A stretch of 64,000 bases of DNA from Ephemerocybe angulata (GCA_013368325.1 JAACJK010000001.1:1364001-1428000); one strand, 5' to 3'. Positions 35,101 through 47,354 are shown, numbered from the stretch's first letter. Program-made: numbers and translations. The notes: generated from the sequence alone by a model not told the origin.

Positions 35101-35340
35101 AGCGACGACCAGCAGAGGTTGTGGGATGAGGAAGGCGGCGACCAAGGTGGTCGGAGGTGATAACAACAACTCTGAGACGGCACCAATTGCCTGTTTGTTG
35201 ATGCTTGCCTATTATGCCGGCCTCCTGGCCCATTTCCCGACTCGGATTCTGCCAGCAATGGCTGAGATCTGGAATAAAATACAACAAGGTATATACGACA
35301 ACATGGGTATCCTAGATTACATTACATTGGCATAAAATCG

Positions 35341-38300
35341 TCAAGTTCCCCTCCGGTCTGCGTCGAAGCTGCGGCGCGCACCGTCTTGCTCGGTTGGAGC
35401 CCGGAGGAGATTCGTCGCGCTCGCGTTCTTCCTCCCATCAAATGACAAGATGCCCTTCTTCTGCTGATGGCCAAGTGCTGCGCTCGAAACACCGCTCCCC
35501 AGCGAATAATTGGAGTTGTTCCGTTTGCCGTCCATGCTAAACGCACTGCTCAGGCCCCCAGGCATGCTTAGCCGTCTCATCCATCCACCCTTTGGCTTGT
35601 CTGGAGAGCTCGGTGGCCGGAGCGCATTCCCTCCGTCAGATCGTCCATACTCCTGTTCACGAGATGAATTGGGAGAAGAACCATATTTCGACGCGGAGCA
35701 TGCATGACAGCCGCAATATGGTGCATGCGGGGTGGCCGTCGACGACGTATTCGATTGCGATTCCTCCGAGTACCGGTGATCCCGGTGCTCATTACCACCA
35801 CCTCCTCCGTTCGCCGAGCTTGGGGGGGATTGAAGGGACGGTGAACTCTGGCCGCTATAGCGCCCTTGATAATGGCTAGGCTGGGGCGTCGATGGTGGGT
35901 TCGAGAATTGGGGTCGTTGTTGCCGTGGTGGTTCCGGAGACTCCTCCAAGTCAATCTGTGAGAGCGGTCGTTGAAGCTGCTTCCGAAGCGAGATGCGACG
36001 AGGGCGTAGGGGGCTGATGGGCGGCCGGACAGTATCTTCGTCGACTGCACGCCCTGACGAGCTACTGATTCCCTCATGTACGGTCATCAGCTTCGCCCTG
36101 TCCCTCTCCAACTCTCTGGCACGAGCCTCTATCTCCTTCTCACGGTCCTGAAGCTCGCGTTCTCTTTCCCTCAAGTCTGATTCCTGTCTTCTCCGTCGAA
36201 CGTCTTCTTCGATGGTGGGAGTAGATGTCGAAACTGAGCTAGACCCCGGTCGATGTGTCTTCCTCTCGTGATGGTGTGCCTCGGCTTTTTGAAGACCGTG
36301 GTCCAAAGGGAAGGACATCTGGCGTGATACAGGGGGTGAAACCGCTCGTGGACGAGAGAAGGTGGGAGAATCGGGGGCTTGATAACGCGCCGCGAGGTCG
36401 GTGACCTTCAAAGGAATACGAGGGAGCTCTCTTGTGGTAGGGGATGAGGATCCAGGCTATCAAGAAACGGCGTTGAGTGTTTGGCAGTAGTCCTGAGCAG
36501 CTAGAAGCAGATGGCACTTACATTGCTAGAATACCGGTCACGCATAGCGGCGACTACACTTCCATTGCTCGTCAGAGAGTCCGTCCTATCAACACCTCTC
36601 CGAAGTGCATCGTATGTATGAGCCTTCGATGGGATGGCTCGTTGGACACCAAATTCGGACGCGTCCCGTTCACGATGATATGGCTCCCTCGGTTGCTGGC
36701 CAGGTGGTTCTGCATATTCATTTGACCGCTCCTCGTTGCTTGAGGGTTCTTCTGCAGGGTTAACATCCCGGGCAGCTCGCGGTGACGTCGGTGCCCGCAC
36801 CGCCAGTGGGCGCCTTATCTCGGGTTGAGAGTGTTCTTCCCTGATATAGTCTTGGAACTTTTGTTCCGGTGAAGATGTAGAAGCCTTCGAGTGAGGAACA
36901 TGATTGAGGACAGGAGAGCTCTCGTATGAGGGAGTGGTGATTGCAGGCGACATTGCATCCCTGTAATTGGTAGGCATCAAGTCCTGATTGGCGGAAATGG
37001 GTGATTCAGAGAAGTGTTGGCCAGCGGAAGAGGTGTTGGAAGCAAGGGATTGGATTGAGCTCGAGAGTGATACTTGAGTTTGCTGACGAACAGGTGGAGT
37101 AGGAAGGTACGTCGGAGGCGCAGGGAACGCAGATAACGTTCGCACAGTGCCTGTCGCCGGGTCGAAAAAGGGTGGTTTCAAGGTATCGAACGCACTTGGG
37201 GGTGGTAGATTCTCTCGGCTCCGTTCAGCACCTGATGGGCCGGTTTGAGAGAGGTTCTGGCTTGATACGTTTGGTGATCGCTGAGGTGAGGGAAGGGGGT
37301 ATCGTTGTTGCGCGGGAGATGCAGTAGAGGAGACAGGTTGGCGCTGTTGCTCGGGCGTAGCTGGTATTTCCTGATCCTGGGATGGTTGGACACTAGAATC
37401 GGGTATATCTGGGCTTGATTCTCTCGTGTTCAGTGAGTTCGTCTGAAGATTTGTGGGTGGGTTTGTATCTGTAACTTCCGGTAGGCCATTAGGCATGCTT
37501 TCTGACCACCCTCCCTCACAGAGCACGCGCCACTGAGTCAATGTGCCAATGTTGGGGGCAAGAAGTCGAACCCCTTCGCAGACCTTCAGCCATTCTGCAT
37601 CGGCGATACGCGCAAGACAACTGGCGACGCTCGAAGTGGCAGTAGTGTGGCGTTGAGTTACATTTAACGAATGGTTGCTGCAGGCGCGAGTTAGATTTCT
37701 GGAGGTGTGACAATCATCTCGGTTGAGAACTAGAGGATGAACGTACTACTTCTCTTGCGAGATCTCGGGGCCCAGCGTACTTATTAAATTGATATAACGC
37801 GCATGCTCTTCAGCTGCATCGGAGGGGTTCTTCTTGGACTTTTTCTCATAACTTTGGCCTAAGTCAACCTGGTAAGCCAACCACGAATCGCAATGGACTA
37901 TATCCATACCTGCCTGTTTGATTCGCGCATTTGCTTTCTCGAGCCTTTGGTCATGGGCCCTCTCCTCCTTCTACTCTGGCAGATGAGATAGCCTCCAGTT
38001 TTGAGAGAGATTCCGGCTTACCACTAGTTTCTTGAACCATTTCTTGACCTCTGCGCTGATGATATCATACTCCTTGTCGGCAAACTTGGTATACTTGGTA
38101 TCAACTTCAAGCAGGGCCTCAAACACAGCCGCGCTCCCATTCAAGGCATTCGCTGTTCCAGGGTTTGAGAAATTATTCAACCTTGTCTGTGAAGGAGCAC
38201 TAACCAGCGTTCTCCCCGGTCGCCTTCAGCCCCGCGGCCTCCCTCAATGCCTTCGCCAGCTTCTTCTGCAGAGCCACAATCACACCAACCGCTTCGCAAT

Positions 38301-38397
38301 ATTCATTGAGGATGTTGAGAATGTTTTCCAAAGACTTGCAGGACTTGTGTATGTCGGTTCTCTCAGCGAGAGCAGGCGCCGCGACGGGCGTCGCCAT
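35341..38397 (-). CDS. I-BAR/IMD-like membrane-shaping protein with disordered tail
   Basis: Six exons (38397-38205, 38152-38022, 37970-37910, 37858-37750, 37677-36522, 36456-35341) encode 921 residues. Residues 1 to about 220 are helical (SLENILNILNEYCEAVGVIVALQKKLAKAL, FADKEYDIISAEVKKWFKKLVKEERAHDQRLEKANARIK, ADAEWLKVCEGVRLL), like fungal IMD/I-BAR proteins related to yeast Ivy1. Such domains bind acidic membranes as antiparallel dimers. A 400-residue Ser/Pro/Gln-rich region follows, then a charged coiled coil (about 633-674, RERERELQDREKEIEARARELERD), and near residue 797 a short PYCGCHACSASKYG motif. The first donor is GTTAGT, which is unusual. Domain identity is from recognition of the helical pattern only. 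Confidence 0.68.
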
Positions 38398-39021
38398 GCT
38401 GGGAGGAGGGAAAGCGCGTTGATCAGGCTGATGCAGCGGGATGTCCGAGCGCCTCTGCATATGGACAGCTGTCCCACGCTCAACATCAGAATCCCCTCTT
38501 GTCTCCGTACCGCCATGTAGCTCAGCAGTAACTCGGGGACGAGGCGCATCCTGAAACCCCGCAAGCCCTTGTGTCTTACGATGTGCTCCACATTGCCTGC
38601 GGTCGCACGACAACGTTGCTTGCAGAGCTTTGCTTGACAGAACAAGCGCCCACCGCTTCCGCCTCGTTTTCGCCAAGATCGGCGCTTGATTAAGGGCCAA
38701 AAGGTGTAAAGGTGGTGCAAAGCGTCATTTATACCCTTTACGAAACTTTATTTCCTCATAGAGGTGCGTGTTTCTTCGGCTTTCAGACATGGACGTTCAA
38801 CTCAATTGACTGCGCCTTACCTGCTGGCCTACCTGAAGCAAGGCTGTAAAATGACGGGTGTCGGAGATTCGGTAATAGGTAGCCAGGGTGTGCAGACTAT
38901 GTCCACGACGCGCGTACCTCCCGCTATAAGTTCTCCCACTGGTAACGAGGGTAGTCAAACACAGAATTCTCCGCCCCCACGGGCCATCCCTGAACTTTCA
39001 AAGCAGTCCCCGATTGCGACC

Positions 39022-40380
39022 ATGGGCAATGTATTCGGCGTCTTACCACGAATCGAGTATCCAGTGACCGAAGAATTCGAGTCCATGCTCTTCAACCAGC
39101 TGACATACGTTGTCAGCCTTCTCTGTCTCGCTATTCTCACTGTAATCAATGGTGGGTTGCCTCCCGAATGTGTATTATCCGAATATTCTAACGGGGTTTC
39201 AAGTTGCTGTCGTGGGCTATGACCAAACAATCGTACTATCCTCCGACTTCAATGCTACACAATCCTTCTGGTACCATGCCATCATCAAGGCTCCCGAGCC
39301 TGGTACTCTATGCGAACCCCACGTATTCAACGTCGGTGACACACTCGTCACCAACGCCTCCGTTTTCGAATGGAAGATCCTGGCTATCACCCGCCCAAAC
39401 GCAGGCAAATCAGGAGTTGCATACAGCGGCACCACGCTAGATAGCTGCGACGTAGCCCAGATGAGCTTTTACGGCGACCTCAGGACGTGGTCTCTGGAGA
39501 TCGTGGCGTACAGCGCATGTCGTGGAAGCGACGATTTGGAGGTCATTGCCTATACCTCCTTCTCGCTGTCACCCCTTCCTGGCCGTCGCGGCATACTCCC
39601 CCGAAATGTCAAAGTTGCACAAGCAGACCAAGCACTCGGCGATTTGTGAGTTCATCTGTAGCCACGGTCAATTGCTCTCGAGCCTCAAGTCTGACACAAA
39701 CGCTGCTTTAGACTCATAACGGCGACAGATGACATGGGCTTCCGTGCATGGGATGCCTTTATGCGGTCCAATCGAACTGGTGCAGTTGCATTTTCTCTGT
39801 CAGCGGATTTCGAGTTCTGTCCCCCAGCTATGGGACTCATCAACGGGAATCCGCAGCCATGTGCAATGAATCCACCTCATTTTAACCTCACTGCCGCCAA
39901 CGCCATCACCGCTAATCTCGACCTTTATCAAGACTCATCTTTCCCTCTCTCCATTACCCAAACTCACTTGACCCTGGACGACATGATAACTCCCCCATCA
40001 ACAACATCCTCCACCTTGCACTCGCTGCAATCCGCATCGATCTTGGCAACCCTTCGCCCAACAACTTCCTCACTCATCCTGAAAGCCTCAACCAAACCTT
40101 GACGGCGACCTTTCCAGAGACGCCATTCACATCCCAGACCCAATCGCTCCTGTACACCACCTTGAACGAGAAGCATTTCGTGAAGGAATCTTTGGACTCT
40201 GATGACTTACCCATATTTAGCGTCCCCGGTCCTTCTACCGTGCAAGCGGTCTACGTATGTAAGTTCATGAAGCGGAAGAAGACGGGGAACCTTATCATTA
40301 CCGTTTTCGTTGCGACGGTCAGCATGTTCACCTCCGGCTGGGCTGTTTTCATTCTTATTGCCCGTTACTTTGAAGATTGA
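39022..40380 (+). pseudogene. Two-TM membrane protein (family member 2), frameshifted
   Basis: Paralog of the gene at 10268. Exons 39022-39151, 39204-39645 and 39712-40380 have the same intron positions and phases. ATG 39022 (ACCATGG context) aligns with the start of the paralog: LPRIEYPVTEEFES against LPRLEYPLTRPFDS. N-terminal TM at about 28-43; DVG/NVGD, NAGKSGVAYSGTTLDSCDV and the C-terminal helix NLIITVFVATVSMFTSGWAVFILI are conserved. After DDMITPP (C-run at 39992-39996) the homologous sequence (IRIDLGNPSPNNFL) continues in another frame, and the first frame stops at 40102. One base is missing relative to the paralog. It is either a recent pseudogene or a homopolymer sequencing error; all else looks functional. 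Confidence 0.72.
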
Positions 40381-41341
40381 TGGCTGAGTAACACGGAAAC
40401 ACATCGAATACATGCCAGAGCCTCAAGGCGCTGGCTCGCGAATTCTGAGCTATGTGGCGACGGGTCGTGTACGGTTTAGAGGCCCCCATTTGGAATGTCG
40501 ACAGGCAAATGTCTTTGAGCATCTTACGTTATTCTTAATGTGGCTCAAGGTCATGTACTTAACTATACTTATATGTGGGCACTGAAAACCTACCATATTA
40601 TAAGCTCTAGATCATGCAATAAACTGTGCCATCGAAAAGCTTTGTGCGTTTGAGTCGGTGAGGCAGCGGCAAGCGCCAAAGACCTATGCGATCGGCCGTC
40701 CAAGGTATCGGATGGGTCCTTATGTAGATTAATACGCGCTTTGAGGAGAACTACCCTTCATATACTTGATGGCATGAACCTTCGAGTTATTGACCACTAT
40801 CAACCACCCGATGTGCGATGCGAATTAGCCGCCCACAAGTTGTTTGCTAAGCGCTTGTGGGTCCACTTGATGATATGCTCATGTCAAGTGAATTTAAGTC
40901 AAAGGCAAAAGCGTAAGACTGCCATTCCTCTATCCCATCTTCCCTTACAGCAAGAGATTCAGGAAACATATATATATCCATTGAGTTTTGATTGTATAAA
41001 GGTAATACCCAAATATTGAAACCGACATTTCTCGCACAAAACTAACGGCTACGATGGAGAAGACATGGTATGGACTACGCCTAGATACCCTATACGATGA
41101 TCTTCTTTGCTCCAGAAAAGTTAAATATCAAATCTGAAACGAAAACCTCCTGCGGAACTAACCACTGAATAGATAGTAGACTCGGAAGCGATTGGTGCAT
41201 ATGGCAGAACATGCTACGAATCGGAGCTAAAACTGCGACTCGAAGCGACGGAGGCATTCCTCCAGGCAGTTGGGAGACACTGTAAACCTTCATTAGCTTC
41301 GCGGCGAACTGACACTACGGTGGAAATACGATACTTACAGA
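40381..41341. other. Convergent intergenic region
   Basis: 960 bp, AT-rich, between convergent genes. No gene seen. Confidence 0.4.
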
Positions 41342-42787
41342 TCAAAAGAACCCGACCTGAATAACGGGTTCCTCCCTCATGTCCTCTTCCATAAACCTTG
41401 CGGCTGTTTGAGGGTCAATGTTCAGGTCTTCTACGGCCAGGAAGGGTGTTCTCGGATCTTTGGTGAGGATAAGGCCTCCTGGAACTTCTCCGTAGATTCC
41501 GCCAAGAGGGTGGAGTATGCGGGGTATCAAAGCGGGCCTCGGGGAGAGGAGCGTCTGGCAGGGCATATCTTCAATGACTTTACCGTCTGCGGAGTACACG
41601 ATCACGCTCAAAAATCCCTCGGCCAGAGCGGCGTAAAATTTAATTAACGCCGCATATCGATGGCCTTGTCCGGGAAACATGCAAATGCGGAGGTGGATAT
41701 TGCGAGGTAGATTCCGGAGCAGCTCTGAGTGAAACGACCCATCAATAGGGCAGAGAGAGAGATGTAGCATCAACGTAAGGGGAGGGTGCGAGGGGTTGGC
41801 TGTTCGGGACGAGATGAAAGGTCGGAGATGGTATAACGCGTCCCATGACGGGCCGGTCAACTCAAGGTATTCAAGCTTTTCGGACAGGAGGTTTTGGAAT
41901 ACGGAGGAGTAATCACCGGCCCACGGATTCCGGAAGGGACTAGTGTTTGTGCGATGGAATATAGGAGAGGTTAGCGCCAGCTTCGTGATGATCGGCGTGC
42001 CGACAGGTCCGTTTGAATAGGGTGAGGTGATGTCGTCGATGCCAGCGTTCAGTTTGCCCACGACTAGAGTCGTTAGTCGTGGACATGCCGCAATGATTCC
42101 TAGAAGCTTGAATTGGGGTAGTTGACCGCCGGTCAGAGTCGTCGTGCGATTTGTGAAGGGTCTGCGGAGTATCAAGGTGGTGAGGGTCTCCCGGCCTAGT
42201 ATATTCCAGGAGGGGCAGGGTGGGGCGACTTTGAGCGTATTGAGGCCTTCAGAGAAGGCCAGAGGGATGATGGTGGCATGGGAGCGGTGATTGAGGGGGG
42301 TGCAACTTCGAGTCGCAGCTATGTCGATGTCCAGGGAGGAAAGATTGGGGAACCTGTAATCGCGCAAGGGGGCGAGTACGGTTGTGGCATCGCTCTGTAA
42401 ACGTGTCACAAGCCTCAGCGAACGTATCCTGCCAAAGTCGTCCCCCGTGAAATTTTCAGACAAGGCCTCTGCGACGATATCTGGAGTCTTCGGCTGGATA
42501 TGCGCGATTATGGTGAGGTCGACAAGAAGGGGTGATGACCTTTGGAAGAACGCTGTACATAACTCTGGCTTTCCGCAAAGTAAGACGTTTGTCCAAAAGA
42601 CCGGGGTCTGGAGTAAGAACGATCTCCAGCCTCGGCAGATATGTGAGAGGGTTATCAGTCGGCGACGTCGACCTTTGTGATTTTCGAGGCCACCCGTTCG
42701 AACGCCTAAGGCATGGAAGAAAATTTGTTCGTACAGCTCTGGGGCCAGAGACTGCATAATAGCGAGGGATTCGAGAGTGGTAGACAT
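41342..42787 (-). CDS. F-box protein of the cluster family, cysteine motif lost
   Basis: Single exon, 481 residues. F-box at about 12-70 (LAPELYEQIFFHALG, LSHICRGWRSFLLQTPVFWTNV), leucine-rich middle (CPRLTTLVVGKLNAG), then VFQNLLSEKLEYLELTGPSWDALYHL, which aligns with the segment after the C-x3-C-x-C motif in its paralogs. Here the three cysteines are replaced by a WAGDYSS sequence. The tail keeps DPRTPFLAVEDL (the RAPFLD equivalent) but only weak acidity. So the DNLEYLE-like segment is conserved without the cysteines. SCF substrate adaptor by inference; substrate unknown. Confidence 0.82.
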   Translation of the reverse strand: MSTTLESLAIMQSLAPELYEQIFFHALGVRTGGLENHKGRRRRLITLSHICRGWRSFLLQTPVFWTNVLLCGKPELCTAFFQRSSPLLVDLTIIAHIQPKTPDIVAEALSENFTGDDFGRIRSLRLVTRLQSDATTVLAPLRDYRFPNLSSLDIDIAATRSCTPLNHRSHATIIPLAFSEGLNTLKVAPPCPSWNILGRETLTTLILRRPFTNRTTTLTGGQLPQFKLLGIIAACPRLTTLVVGKLNAGIDDITSPYSNGPVGTPIITKLALTSPIFHRTNTSPFRNPWAGDYSSVFQNLLSEKLEYLELTGPSWDALYHLRPFISSRTANPSHPPLTLMLHLSLCPIDGSFHSELLRNLPRNIHLRICMFPGQGHRYAALIKFYAALAEGFLSVIVYSADGKVIEDMPCQTLLSPRPALIPRILHPLGGIYGEVPGGLILTKDPRTPFLAVEDLNIDPQTAARFMEEDMREEPVIQVGFF

Positions 42788-44369
42788 GAGTGCTTTCTGG
42801 ACAGATTGTAAAGGTGGAGCCGCAGCGTTCGTTCGTATTTTCGATTAACTGGATGACCCTGTTTATATTCCTTCTCAGATGTTGCCGCTTTGAGCCTGGG
42901 TGTGATGTTTGATGAGCCTGGCAGTGACGACGTGAACTCTTGTGGCCAAATGTAAAGCTCCTCTGCCGGAAAATTGGGTCATACTTCCTGAAAGAAGCGG
43001 CTTTCAGGTCGGCACTGGTCAGCCACATTTCATTACCTAGGCACCAGGTAAAATACAGACTGTACCTGCCTCCCATTATAGTCATAGATATTACTCGGGG
43101 GAAAAACGACAGAGGTGAAAACGGGACCTATTTCATTGACCTTTGGCGAAGTAAAGCCTTCAGGGTTCTCCAGCGTGGGCTTGACTTAGCGAAGCCGAAG
43201 AGAGAAGAACTCCCGAGTCCGAAGTACTTGCTGCATAACTTACGTTGTCGTATCACCACAGCTCCATCAGCTCGGTCGCGATGTTCGTGCAAAGTAGCTT
43301 CTTCTGAGAGGTTGTTTGGAAACATACCCACTTGACCTTGTCGACGTCCCCGCGCTGGGGGCGGAGTGTAGAGATGAGCCAGGCACATTGACGCGACAGG
43401 ATTTTCGCCGAAAACCCTATAAACTTCGAGTGGTTAATCCACCACGCATAAGGAGTCAGTATGAGGATCCAAAAGGCGAGGGGACAAGATACCGAACGAT
43501 AACCAGCACTGGGAACACGGAAGAGACGCCGAAACCCTAAAAACCCCCGGCTAGTATCTCGCAGAGATCGCACCATATGTTTCGGAGTAGATTTCAACAT
43601 ATGCATAAACGATGTCGGTTTTTGAAGAGCGCGATCGGTCGACAGAATGCTAAAAGAAGAGGTACATAGTTAAGAAAAGGTTTTCACACGACCAGCAATG
43701 GCATTAATGACAGCTGAATGACATCACTTCAAACCGCGGGAATCCTACTTACCATTTGTGCTGTATGTAAGCGGAAAACTTGGCCCCAGTCCCAGGTCCT
43801 CCACGACACGTTGTTCAATTCATTTTCGTAGGCACTGGTGTATGATCGGAGGGTAGACTTCCAACAGCTTCCAACGCGTTGCAATGAAGGTTAAATTCGG
43901 AAGGATACGAGGTTTACTACGACTTGGCTTGGGTCTTCCCCCTGATTCGGAAACTGTCGAAGTTTATAATGCTCCTTCGTGCTCCATGCTTGACAGAAAA
44001 GATCCTTGCACTGTGGAGACGAGAGTGGGATAACAAGGGATAACCGTGACCCAGTGCCGCAATACTTCGGGTAGTAGGCAGGAAGCTTGGATGTGTTCCA
44101 GGCACCACAGTTCATCCAGGAGCCGGAGTGCTCAATCTGGCTTTGAAAATTTAAAAAAAGGGTCCCCCTGAATCTAGGCGCTGTTTATCTTCAGCAGTCT
44201 CCATTCCCTGACCTCGCACCGACCTTGCACCCCCTCAGTGGACTCGGCGACAATATCGTACCAAGCCTCGCGTTTTCTCGCGACGCGAACTCATTTATCG
44301 CCATCACTCGGGATCAAATCGTGCAACCCCATTCTGGCAGCTCTACTCGCCGATTAGATTACAACTCTC
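42788..44369. other. Intergenic region
   Basis: 1.6 kb between the divergent F-box and HEN1 genes. A 117-codon minus-strand frame (43253-43606) has a hydrophobic stretch (SCPLAFWILILTPYAWWI) but no ATG-to-splice context I can defend. No gene called. Confidence 0.35.
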
Positions 44370-46241
44370 ATGTCGCCGATGAAGGAGATCCTCCTGGAAA
44401 CCGACGAGGAGGACCAGCAGGAGCTTCGTGTTACGTTTTCCCCCGAGTTATATCTCCAGCGGAGAATATGGATTCTTGATACCCTTCGAAGGGAGAACAT
44501 CACCCAGGCATGTGCTCGAGCACTGATACTCTGACAAATGAATCAACGAGAACTGACTGGGGAATGCGTCGTGTACAATAGATACTGGACGCTGGCTGCG
44601 GCGAAGGGGAGTTGCTCTCGCCTCTAGTTCAAGCAGCACCCTGGCTCGATTCACCTCCTGCAGACCGATTGCCTCCGCAGGCGCCAGACTCTCCCGTCAT
44701 CTCCCCGACCTTCAACTCGAATGAGGACATCCCAAACCTGCATCCGAACCTCGTGCATGGCCTTGACATATCCCCAGACGACCTCAAATTTGCCATTGGC
44801 AGAACACGGGCCCCAGAACCTGAACTCGATTCAAAGTACACGATTAACCTCACGCGATTTGAACCGCTAGATGTCAAGCTTTGGGAAGGCAGCTTGGAGG
44901 TGATCAACGAGGAGTTTGTGGGGATAGAGTGTATCGTTAGTTCCGAGGTGTAAGTTCGTCTTTTACCATCCGAAGATGCATCCCATGACACCCTTCTCAT
45001 CCAGCATTGAACATCTATCGCCCTCTGTTTACCCCTTCTTCGTGCCCATCCTCCTCGGCGTATACCACCCCAAATTCTTACTCGTAACAACTCCTTCATA
45101 TACTTTCAACGCTCGCTTCACTGCCCCCGATGCCCCTAGTTCGGTTCGATCAGGATTCCCGGATCCCACTCAGCGCACCGACAGGGTTTTCAGGCACTCG
45201 GATCATAAATTCGAATGGACGGTGGAAGAGTTCGAGGCATGGGTCGGGGAAACTGCGAAGGAGTGGGGATACGAACCCAAGTGGACATCGATTGGGCGGC
45301 CCAAGGAGATAGATCCGTACGGAAGGGATGAGGAGCTTGCCGGAGCATCCTTCGTCGTCGAGTTCAGGAAGCTAGAGGCTGAAAGCGGTGGGAGAATTGC
45401 CTTAACGGATGCGGAGCGAGAAAAGAAAGGACGGGAGTTCCTGGCGAACCTGAATAACGCCGACCCAAACACAAGACCTGCTGCGCATAAGCTAGCCGCT
45501 CACCATCACCACCCTGCCCACCCTGCATCCAAACACCCCATATCCCTTCCGGAAATAGCGTCTATCATGAAAGAGAAGATGGAGGCCGCTCGCGAGTCCA
45601 TGATGCACATCAACGAGCTGTGGTTCGATAAAGACGTGTCTGTAGCCTGCGGCGGATGGATTGAGTTCTTGGTACGAGCGGTGGAGGAGAGTCCAGACTT
45701 GCTGCTAAAGAAGGGTGAGAATGGTACGCTGAGGCAACGCGAACTGTGGACTGTCGAAATCGTTGGTGGCACAGGAGAACCAAGAAATCTATGGTTGAAC
45801 ACAGATGTCGAGGGGAAGTCTGTTCCTATGGGCGACTACGTTCCCGATGACTGGACCCCAGGTGTAGGGCCGCTCAGTCTTGACGACTCCACTGACTTCG
45901 GAGAGTCAACAGGCGCCGAGGGGGATATCTCATTGAATAATTCGGAGGCAGAGGGCGATACGAGTGGTTTGTGGACGACGCCCCCAACTTTTGTAGCAGG
46001 CTCCTCTGGAGGGTGGGGACCCAGGCATCGGAAGGGCGGAAAAGGATGGGGCGAAGGGGACTGGGGATCTGGAGCCGGGCGAAAGGACTTCGAATATACG
46101 GAGAGCTCTGAAGAAGAGGGGCGAAATAAGAAGCCTCCGCCAGCAGGTGCGAGTGCGGGCCCGAAGAAGCTTAGACATGTCGCGAGCTCAACGGCTGGCT
46201 GGGACGGAGATGAAGATGAAAGTAGCGACACCACCTCTTAA
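44370..46241 (+). CDS. HEN1: HEN1-type small-RNA 2'-O-methyltransferase
   Basis: Three exons (44370-44507, 44582-44949, 45005-46241) encode 580 residues. HEN1 enzymes methylate the 2'-OH of the 3' terminal nucleotide of small RNAs, protecting them from tailing and decay. The N-terminus (FSPELYLQRRIWILDTLRRENI) precedes SAM motif I, LDAGCGEGELL (48-58). The metal-binding signature is complete: E168, E171 and H172 in EVIEH, plus a downstream histidine in FRHSDHKFEW (H233 or H236). LLVTTPSYTFNARF is the other family block. The single-domain form resembles animal/fungal HENMT1 rather than plant HEN1, which has dsRNA-binding domains. Residues 65-110 are an unusual proline-rich insert, and the last 160 are acidic and low complexity. 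Intron 1 (44508-44581) appears to be GC-AG, because only a GCATGT donor keeps the phase. Confidence 0.92.
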
Positions 46242-46456
46242 ATACTTCTAAACACATCTTGGGTCTCTTGGGTGCATATGTTTCTCGGTTTCAAAGCAAA
46301 ATGTTCCTGGTGATTAAAGCGGGTTGTACATAGCAAAAACTGGACTGTATGGTTAGTGTATAGCAATTATGCTTCAGTGTTTATGAGGGCGTACCTGGTA
46401 TAAATAGCAAAGGGACTGAATCAACTAAAATACACTCCACCGTCCATCGGTCTCCC

Positions 46457-46791
46457 CTATGCGGTATGGGCTGGAGGGGCAGAGAAGGTTGGCACTGTGT
46501 TCCAAGATGTCAGTATTGGCTCCCCAGGTCATGTGGAGTGTGTAATCACCCATTAACGGGTGTAGCTGTGCCAAATAGGTGACCATCCATGTGAGGTAGC
46601 AGACAGCGAAGGTGAGCATCAGGCTTGTTCGAATGACACTGCAAGTGAAGCCCTTCTGTCAGCGCAAGTTCGATTGGAGTACCGGTTTGAACGTACGCTT
46701 GGTTTGGGCCCTTTCTAACGAAAAGGAATGATGCAGACATAAGACCCAGTGTGATAGCCAAGACGAGAAAGATTGGGAATAGCGACGCCAT
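46457..46791 (-). CDS. VMA9: V-type H+-ATPase subunit e
   Basis: Three exons (46791-46697, 46638-46550, 46494-46457) give 73 residues, the normal size for subunit e, a small two-helix protein of the Vo sector needed for V-ATPase assembly. Helix 1 is LFPIFLVLAITLGLMSASFLFV, then the signature KGPNQ, RTSLMLTFAVCYLTWMVTYLAQLHPL as helix 2, and a short VPTFSAPPAHTA tail. The last intron (46495-46549, GTGATT donor) must be removed to get this tail; read-through would add an unrelated polar extension. Confidence 0.92.
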
Positions 46792-47354
46792 GGTGGTGGT
46801 TGATGTCGTCGAGTGGGACGAGCGGGCTGCTACTGCGTAGGACTATCGTGGGAATATAATTCAAATTCGGTGCTGAGATCATGATCGCCCGGCGCCGTCC
46901 TCTGCTCCCCCTGCTCCCAACCTTCACCGTTCGCTGGGCAAGCAGCAAGTGGTAACGGGGCTTGGGTTCTATACTGGGTGAGAACGCATATGCATGACTG
47001 AAGTGTGGTACCGAAAGCAATGGAGGCTTATGTGACGTGTAAGTACAGGACTACCTTGTTCAGCAAGGAAGGCATTTCATAGGCACATGTCCTGACTCCC
47101 TAGACTGCTCCGTAGAGCGAGGGTGCCTACTCAGCATTGCTAACCATCTTACAACTTCACATCTATGGCCTCGTGCAGGTAATGCATCGGTGTCGGCCAA
47201 GATGCCTCCTTCTATCTGTCGTAGCTTTCACTTAAGCTGGTTCTTCATGTGATCTCCAACTATACCTGAGGCTTCTGGCCTTCGAAGAGCCTATATAACT
47301 AGGATTCTCTACGGAGAGCCCACACTGTTCCATTTCCTAACTGGTCTTCAACAG
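46792..47354. other. Divergent promoter region between VMA9 and the monooxygenase
   Basis: 560 bp; TATATAA-like sequence (CCTATATAACTAGG) at about 47290 lies 60 bp before the monooxygenase ATG. No gene seen. Confidence 0.4.

Noticed and set aside
43253..43606. 117-codon minus-strand frame with a hydrophobic stretch
   Set aside because: No plausible start, splice partner or family resemblance.
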